Assembly: GCA_947579665.1 (NCBI GenBank)
Contig: OX388344.1
Location: forward strand, 9,852,346-9,916,345
Direction of reading: 5' to 3'
Length of the DNA: 64,000 nt
Source of the DNA: Sympetrum striolatum
Taxonomy: Eukaryota; Arthropoda; Insecta; Odonata; Libellulidae
Of the stretch, positions 57,677 through 64,000 are shown one piece after another (the first letter of the stretch is position 1; the number at the start of each line of letters is the position of its first letter). The position numbers were made by a program, and so were the translations under genes. The notes beneath the pieces were generated by a model. That model was not told the DNA's origin and made no database searches. It saw nothing but the letters and a program-made list of their open reading frames with translations.

Positions 57677-59144
57677 CAGTGGTACCTCGAGATACGAGCA
57701 GCTTGACATACGAGTTATTTGAGATACGAGCCGGAGCTCGGGCCATATTTTCGTTTGAGATACGAGCCCAAATCCGAGATACGAGCCGTGTTTAGGAGCG
57801 TCCCGCTAGTTATGGAAAATAAAGTAACCGAAAACATCCCATATTTTGAAGCCAGGAAAAAAATACAGAAATAATAGAAAAACATGAGCGTGGCGTACGA
57901 GTGATTGAACTCGCTAAGATCCATGACCGTAGTATATCTACAATTTGTACGATATTGAAGCAGAAGGATGCCATCACGAGTGCTACACCAGCAAAAGGAG
58001 CCACAATTCTTTCCCAATTAAGGACAAATATCCACGAGGAAATGGAGAAGCTTCTGCTCGTGTGGGTGAAAGAGGAGTTGGCAGGAGATACAGTAACGGA
58101 GACGGTGATATGCGAGAAGGCACGGAGTATTTATGCCGACTTAGTGAAGAAAGAAGCATCAACTTCTAAAGAGGCATCAGAATAAGCATTTAAGGCAAGC
58201 CATGGCTGTTTTGATAATTTTAAGAAGAGAACTGGCATCCATTCAGTGGTGAGGCATGGCGAAGCTGCAAGTGCGGACGTGAAAGCAGCCGATACGTACA
58301 TCCAAAAGTTCGCTCAAAGCAAGAAGAGTTGGAGGAGATTGTATCTCTAGGAAAGTCGATGGGTCTGGAGTTAGATGAGGATGACGTCAACAAACTCGTC
58401 GAAGAACATGAGGAGGAACTCTCAACTGAGGAGTTGAAGGAGCTGCAGCTGATGCAACACACGAAGGATTTGGAAGAGATTAGCACAAGTGAGGAGGAGG
58501 AAGAGCCGGAGGAAGTGATTTCTACAGGTGAAATTAAAGACATGCTGGCAATGTGGGAAAAGCTGTCACGTTTGATTGAAAAGAATCACCCAGAAAAAGT
58601 GGCAACTGGTCGTGCTTCAGCGCTTTTTAATGACACTTGTTTGTCACATTTTCAAAGCATTTTGAAAGGCAGGCAAAAGCAAAGTTCTTTGGATACATTT
58701 TTATTGAAAAGAGCTGCGAGTGAATGCACAGAAAGTGCAGCCAAGAAGGCAAAAGCAACTGATAATTAAATAAATAAGTTTAAAGTTAAGTGCATTGTTT
58801 TAAGTTTTTTCTTTCAATTGAAATTCCCCCCTCCCTCCCTCCTCGCCGTTCACCTTTGTTAGCCGCACTCGTCTGTCTCCAAAGTAAGACTATTATGCTA
58901 AATAACTCTTTTATTTCTTTATTTCATATTTTGTTATGTATTTGTTAATTATACATGTTTATTTTTTATTTAAAAACATATCTTTATTCAGAATTTACAA
59001 TGGTTTGGGGATTTTTCATAGGTCCGGAACGGATTAAATCGAATTCAGTTATTTTAAATGGGAGAAATTCGTTTGAGATACGAGCTGATTGACTTACGAG
59101 CTCGGTTCTGGAACGAATTAAACTCGTATCTCGAGGTACCACTG
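57677..59144 (+). mobile_element. Tigger (pogo) element, internally deleted
   Basis: The ends are CAGTGGTACCTCGAGATA and the inverse TATCTCGAGGTACCACTG, flanked by TA. Several GAGATACGAGC subterminal repeats lie at both ends. At 1468 bp it is shorter than a full Tigger (about 2.4 kb) because the transposase catalytic core is missing. Confidence 0.95.
57838..58770 (+). pseudogene. Tigger transposase remnant: N-terminal HTH joined to C-terminus
   Basis: 57866-58185 encodes the CENP-B-type helix-turn-helix region (ERGVRVIELAKIHDRSIST, then ICTILKQKD) and part of the second HTH. After a TAA at 58183 the frame continues AFKASHGCFDNFKKRTGIH. Near 58320 it passes directly to the acidic C-terminal part (58329-58769), which ends KQSSLDTFLLKRA and a Lys-rich tail. 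The DDD catalytic domain is absent. The stretch QSSLDTFL fits a PCNA-binding (PIP) motif, known in pogo transposase. Confidence 0.85.
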
Positions 59145-59146
59145 TA

Positions 59147-59973
59147 CTTTACTTCAGAAAATTACCCGATTTTGGTGATGAAAATTCAGTGGTCCAACTT
59201 TCCCGATTGCCACTCACTTAATTTTTGGTTTAGTAAACTTCAATCAGGATATATATTAGCCAAGAATATTGTCAAAATATTGGTATAAAACAATAGTTTA
59301 AATTTTGTCATATGTAGCAGAAGTGGACAATGTTGTAAAATTCAGCCAACTTCGGAACTAAGATCTATTGAATTAGGAGTGGAACCATAATTATGACATC
59401 AATGCCAATAAGTACATCAAAGTGACTAAAACTAGCAATATCAACACTATCGATTGATAATTATTTAAATTTTTCGGTAAACCAGCAAGCTCGTATCAGG
59501 CAGGTTGGCTGTGAGAGAAGCAGGGGAAAGCTGGGCAAAGTAGAGGAGAGGAGGAGCGCAAGCTGTAAAATGGGAGAAAAATGGTAAGGAATATCAATCA
59601 CTATTGTTTATACTGATATGTTTTAGTAACTTAATGTAAAAATTTTTTCATGTTATTCTTGCGATGAAAACGGTATAACTTCAGTTTTAATCGAATTCTT
59701 CGTTTCAGCGTTAGCAGAAGTTTACATTATTACCTACCTATTATTGCAACTACCAAAATAAAAATAATTTTTTTATAATGAATATGCTGAACACATCCTT
59801 TACTAGCATGTACACAAATTGCAAATTCGTCTAATGAAAATTAACTGAGTGACAAGCAATGAAAGTAGGACCAAAGATTTTTGATTCACAGAATCTAGCT
59901 CTATGTTCAAGCAAGGTACTGCAGAAGTACAAAAACAATAAATAAAATCCCAAGGAAAACTGGAAACAAGTCT
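59147..59973. other. intron, nothing recognised
   Basis: AT-rich sequence without coding or repeat signatures that I can support. Confidence 0.5.
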
Positions 59974-60050
59974 GACGGGGCCAGGAATCGAACCCAGGAT
60001 CTTCCTCTATCCGGGAGGCTGCTTTAACCATCTATGCTACCCGGCCAGAA
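59945..60050 (-). mobile_element. tRNA-derived SINE, minus strand, copy A
   Basis: The minus strand reads GGGTAGCATAGATGGTTAAA (A-box region), then GGAAGATCCTGGGTTCGATT (B-box) and CCTGGCCCCGTC, followed by AGACTTGTTTCC...CCTTGGGATTT. The head and tail match the copy at 60955-61100. Confidence 0.75.
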
Positions 60051-60079
60051 CATTTTAACAATCCGTTTTGGGGACTTTG

Positions 60080-60130
60080 TGTGGAATTTTCCTGGGTGCA
60101 CACCCTTATGTGCAAAGTCACCTCAACCCT
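60080..60130 (+). repeat. isolated SINE tail in inverted orientation
   Basis: TTTTCCTGGGTGCACACCC and CTTATGTGCAAAGTCACC match the tail of the minus-strand SINE at 60955-61010, but here the sequence is in plus orientation beside copy A. It is either a fragment of another copy or a rearrangement. Confidence 0.5.
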
Positions 60131-60954
60131 TTCTTTGTAGATAAGTGAAATTTTGAAATACACATTATTGAGCGTAGAAGTAAACATTCAATGCTGTGGT
60201 CTTTGTTCAGTTAAAATCGATGTTCTCTACTTTATATCTTCTCAAACATTCAAGATTTCTCATTTATTTTTGCAAGGAAGTTTGCTCTTTAATTGATTCC
60301 GTATTTGTTATATTTCTTCAAATTTCATGTAATTACCATATCTTATTTCTAAGATAAATTAAAATTTCAATTGCTGTTTAAGCTGCAATTTACAATGAAA
60401 CATATCCTAAGTGGCTAGAGGAATGCGCCTAAAATACAACAGCATAAGACAAACTGTAGTTACCTTTTCTCTTTCCTTTTAGTGTTCACTATATTTCTTT
60501 AACTTTTTTTTGTAAAAAAACACTCCAATATATAGCTTCTATACATAAACTTTCAGATTCAGTACGAGAGGACATCAATGGTTTTTATAGATACTTTATT
60601 CCATTCAGATATCCTCTATATCCTGTGAGTGGTTAAAAGCTTCCAAAAAGTCGATTCTAATTTTAGTAAGTCATTTTGACGATAATTTTCTAAATATAAG
60701 GTGTACTGACTCGACACATTCTGCCTTTGAATAATAAAAATTAAAAGAATTCAGGAAAACTGCATATTTTAAACTTTTTAAATTTTGATTAGATTAACAG
60801 CTACTTTGAATGCACATAATCTGAACTTTCATGAGGTTACAAAATTAATAAAATTATATTCAGCAACTGCATCTGAACAACTGAATTTCTTCCTTTGTTT
60901 TCGGAATGGTACAGCATACTGTGTGCTGCTTGAGAATTTTCCAAGAAAGGTTTA
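60131..60954. other. intron, nothing recognised
   Basis: AT-rich, no supported feature. Confidence 0.5.
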
Positions 60955-61100
60955 AGGAACTTTGCACATAAGGGCGTTCACCCACGAAAAATCCCAAGGA
61001 AAAGGGGACTTGAAAAAAGTCTGATGGGGCTGGGAATCGAACCCTGGATCCTTCCTCTATCCAGGAGGAGTCCATTACTCTCCAAGAGAGTTTTCGCTGC
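60955..61100 (-). mobile_element. tRNA-derived SINE, minus strand, copy B
   Basis: The minus strand reads GGATAGAGGAAGGATCCAGG, GTTCGATTCCCAGCCCC (B-box arm), then AGACTTTTTTCAAGTCCCC, CCTTGGGATTTTTCGTGGG and CGCCCTTATGTGCAAAG. It is the same family as copy A. The A-box half is diverged. Confidence 0.7.
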
Positions 61101-61944
61101 TCTCTGTACATGGCATCGCATACTAATTTTTGCATAAAAACAGTCAAAATATTACAAAAATTACTGCATTCTATATAACTACAACAATTAATTATGACAT
61201 GAATATAATCTTTCTCCGAATGACCAAGTTAACAAGGGTCCGAATTGCCATAGAACTAGCAACCCTGGACTAATGACCAAATCATCGACATCGCTGATTC
61301 AGTTTTCTATTAGTAAATTTTTTTATTGCTATGTAATCATAATATCATTTATGCGGTGTTGATGAATGAAGTTTACTCTCAAATGTTATTTGAGCTGATG
61401 AATCAACCAATGTTAACTAAGAATGTAAGTATTTTATCATGAAGCCGTTTTGTAAGAATATTATTTGTTTGAACTCGTGAAAGTTTCTGTATCGCCAATT
61501 AAAAGACACTGATTTTAATCTTAGCAAAGTGAATACAAGTAACTGTGTATGCAATTATTTATAGAAAATAGCAAGATCCTGTCATAAAATGTTGCACTTT
61601 TTACGATATTTTTTCTTGCTGACCTTATTTTAATCAAGCAATTTCGATTTTTTACACAAATTTATAATGTGTACATACTGCTTTAGCCCAGATTTTGTCT
61701 TATTTTATGAATATTTTGTATATGAGTTGAATCTGAATTCAAAGATAAAGGATACAGATATCCCCATAACAAAAGTTGATATCACTATTGCATCGTATAG
61801 CCTGTCTGACAAAAATGATCAATATGTTGATATGTTTACCAAATGTGTTTCAAATTTGTTTAACAATATGTATGCATGGAGGCACATTACTTCTAGCTAC
61901 ACCTTTCAAGCATCAAATGGTGAAAACAACTCTATCATCTATTA
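61101..61944. other. intron, nothing recognised
   Basis: AT-rich, with open frames at 61667-61985 that show no domain. The last eight bases are the SINE target duplication ATCTATTA. Confidence 0.5.
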
Positions 61945-62177
61945 CCGTCCGTGGTGGCGGAATGGTTAGAGTGCTAGCATGTTAACCCTCCTACCTCACA
62001 GCCCCGGGTTCGAATCCCGACTAATCGGATTTTTCCAGTTAGGGAATGGTTGTCTGTGTATGTTGTGTGTGTGATATTAATAAAAATGCAAAAAAAAGTA
62101 ATAAAATAAAAAGAGGTTAGTTGGAGGAAGGGCCTTCAAAGGCTAAAATTCGCCCGTAAAAAGACGGCATTATTATT
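61945..62177 (+). mobile_element. complete tRNA-derived SINE with target duplication
   Basis: The A-box TGGCGGAATGGTTAGAGTGC and perfect B-box GGTTCGAATCC are spaced as in a tRNA head, followed by a body of about 140 bp (TTTTTCCAGTTAGGGAATGG, CCTTCAAAGGC, CGCCCGTAAAAAGACGG) and an ATT-repeat tail. Perfect ATCTATTA duplications lie at 61937-61944 and 62178-62185. It looks young. Confidence 0.9.
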
Positions 62178-62185
62178 ATCTATTA

Positions 62186-62886
62186 GTAGGCGGTCATGAT
62201 GAGGGTAAAGCCCTATGAGGAAAGTAAATAGCTTTTTCTCTAAGGAATTCAACCCCATTAAGTATGCTGTGGATGAAACTTTCTTAAATATTTGGGATGA
62301 GTACATGTTAAGGTCTGAATAACCTATAGAATAATAAGAACTGAAGAAATCTGAAGTGAATGGGACCATATTTTCCTCTGGAGAGAGGCTCTTGTCAGTT
62401 GAGCATATCGGACTGTCATTCTGTTTCATAGATTTTATCGTGGAGTTATCTTTTGAGTATTAAAATCATAATCTTAATCCTTGTTACTCATTTTGGGGGT
62501 ATTTTGCTTTCATTATTTTGGTTAACATGGACTATGCTTTGCCTGTTAAGTTGATCTGAAATGTAGTATAATGGCTCTATTTGGTAACTTAATCATCTAG
62601 GGCTGTAACGTGGAAAGTTGAAAAATCACAACCTGGCATCTTTTAATTTTCGATAGAGGCACTTCCAAAGTGAAAGTTGAAGCTTTGTAGAAGAAGGTAC
62701 AGTTGAATAAGTGACACAAATCCTGATGTAACAGCACAGCAACATATTAAATTTTACTTGTATTCTGGCTTGATGCTGGAGTGTCTCTATGCTTCATTGG
62801 GTTCTCATTTACTTATAATTTTAATTTTTAAGCCTTGAATTAGGTCTTTTAAACAGTCTTTATTTGTGGTGGTTGATTTCTTTCAG
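62186..62886. other. intron end before the last FBXW4-like exon
   Basis: No repeat or exon recognised except the acceptor TCTTTCAG ending at 62886. Confidence 0.6.
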
Positions 62887-63048
62887 ACTTACTTTGCAAA
62901 AGTAAAGAGGAGTTCCCCTGTGTACAGTGTTGCTTTTGATCCTGTTCATTTGTTTGCTGCCCTTGACCAGTCTCTCAGTGTGTTGGATTTCAGTGGAAGA
63001 GGCAACATTTCAAAGAATCTCATAGCAGTGCCTCGCACTATCATTTGA
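62887..63048 (+). CDS. FBXW4: FBXW4-like F-box/WD protein, last exon and stop
   Basis: The acceptor is TTTCAG. Phase 0 continues from SVQ of the exon at 43728-43875. The exon reads TYFAKVKRSSPVYSVAFDPV, HLFAALDQSLSVLDFSGR and ends at TGA 63046-63048. Ser-Ser-Pro-Val-Tyr, His-Leu-x-x-Ala-Leu and Leu-Asp-Phe are the closing blade of FBXW4 proteins in the same order. The upstream ATG in frame at 62866 lies in the intron and is not a start. Confidence 0.9.
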   Translation, partial: TYFAKVKRSSPVYSVAFDPVHLFAALDQSLSVLDFSGRGNISKNLIAVPRTII

Positions 63049-63088
63049 AGTAATTAATTGTATAATTAATACAAATGACTTATTGACC

Positions 63089-63094
63089 AATAAA
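63089..63094 (+). terminator. poly(A) signal of the FBXW4-like gene
   Basis: AATAAA lies 41 nt after the stop codon, followed by a T-rich stretch. This would give a very short 3' UTR. Confidence 0.65.
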
Positions 63095-64000
63095 TTTCTT
63101 GCTCAGAAATTATTTTGATTCTCACTGATTCTATTTATTCATTAACTTTTATTTTGAAGGAACTAAAAATTTATGAAAATTACATCTGCATTATATATTT
63201 CTAAAACAGAACATTTTCCTTAGAATTTCTAACCAAGACTAAAGAATGAGCTGAGGACAGATTTGTATCTGTCCCTATTCTAGGTAGGGATGAGTCCATC
63301 CCAGACAACACAGGATATATATTACATAAAGAATATTCAGGAAATACGTCACATGACACATATGTATAAGTTGGAATAAATGTGTTATACGTACGTATAT
63401 TTGACGTAAAAGTGGCTCATAAGTTCTACCAGATTTATGGATATTATGGTGCCCCAAAAAAAATTTTTTTTAACGCATACCCTCCTATTTTTTTCTATTT
63501 GGTCTTTTTGGACTTATCTAATAAATATTATTGAGATTGGAATATTTTAACTCGTGCCAACTTGGTGCCAAACAATTTTGAGAAATTAAAATTTGTACCG
63601 ACAAGGGGGACACCAGGTTAATATTGGTAATTAACAAACGGATTCTCACGAATCTTTCAGGGAACGTTCTTAACTTAAAAATAGTGGACATGTGTATGGC
63701 CATTTAACTCAATGGGCTTTTGTTTATAAAAAATTAGCAACTGAATATCAGAATTAGGCAACCAGGCCCTCAGGGGGAGCTTACCGTCAGAAAAGTGAAG
63801 CCGAAAACAATGCAACCTGCAGCGCACTGGAGTGAACTTATCGCCGGCTCCCCTTTAACTACATGTATTTTTGGTGTTTTATTTTCCTCTCAGATGGGAC
63901 TCAGGAGCTTGACTCACCTATGACATGGACTCAGATAGTTTAACACTAGAAGGACGGAGGTGGTCATTTGACCACTTTTCAGAGTTTGACATCAAATTTT
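63095..64000. other. downstream flank, no gene recognised
   Basis: AT-rich, with short unassigned frames. Nothing further can be supported. Confidence 0.5.

Noticed and set aside
62866..62886. ATG start of a separate 60 aa protein at 62866
   Set aside because: The 21 bases before 62887 are the polypyrimidine tract and TTTCAG acceptor of the last FBXW4-like exon.

Overview
The window is eukaryotic nuclear DNA, most likely from an insect. It has spliced exons with GT-AG junctions, long AT-rich introns, and many transposable elements (CR1-like LINE, hAT, pogo/Tigger, Tc1/mariner, P-like, Penelope-like, tRNA-derived SINEs). Two host genes can be reconstructed from spliced, phase-compatible exons. 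On the minus strand, three exons (27671-27495, 26607-26493, 1952-1811) join into a ten-cysteine Ly6/uPAR three-finger protein with a hydrophobic C-terminal tail typical of GPI anchoring. On the plus strand, three exons (43528-43656, 43728-43875, 62887-63048) encode the C-terminal WD repeats of an FBXW4-like F-box/WD protein. Both genes lack their 5' exons here. The order of organism cannot be fixed from this sequence.

Layout. 1-1.8 kb: 3' flank of the Ly6 gene. 1.8-26.5 kb: its last exon and a 24.5 kb intron. Inside that intron lie a pogo-like element (2180-3291), an 18 kb higher-order repeat (3.4-21.3 kb), a hAT MITE, Tc1, mariner and LINE relics, a SINE and a GGGG-ended TIR element. 26.5-27.7 kb: the two upstream Ly6 exons with a foldback element between them. 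27.7-35 kb: transposon relics. 35.0-39.7 kb: a CR1-type LINE with intact ORF1 and ORF2. 40-43.5 kb: small elements. 43.5-63.1 kb: the FBXW4-like exons, the last two separated by a 19 kb intron that carries a Penelope-like relic, a twofold TIR element, a P-element-like relic, a 3.3 kb hAT with 8 bp target duplication, an internally deleted Tigger element and several SINEs.

The most unusual object is the array at 3.4-21.3 kb. It is built of modules of about 150-175 bp. Each module carries one tRNA T-arm-like stem-loop containing a TFIIIC B-box (GGTTCGANNCC) but no recognisable A-box or tRNA body. About six diverged modules form a unit of about 1.1 kb that ends in a GCTTGCA-GTA-TGCAAGC hairpin. 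About eighteen whole or partial units lie in both orientations, separated by TATATA linkers. This gives roughly eighty intact B-box motifs in 18 kb inside an intron.

A second notable feature is the CR1-like element. ORF2 has no in-frame ATG before its endonuclease domain, and ORF1 ends on a T TTT TTA heptamer in the correct phase for -1 frameshifting into ORF2.
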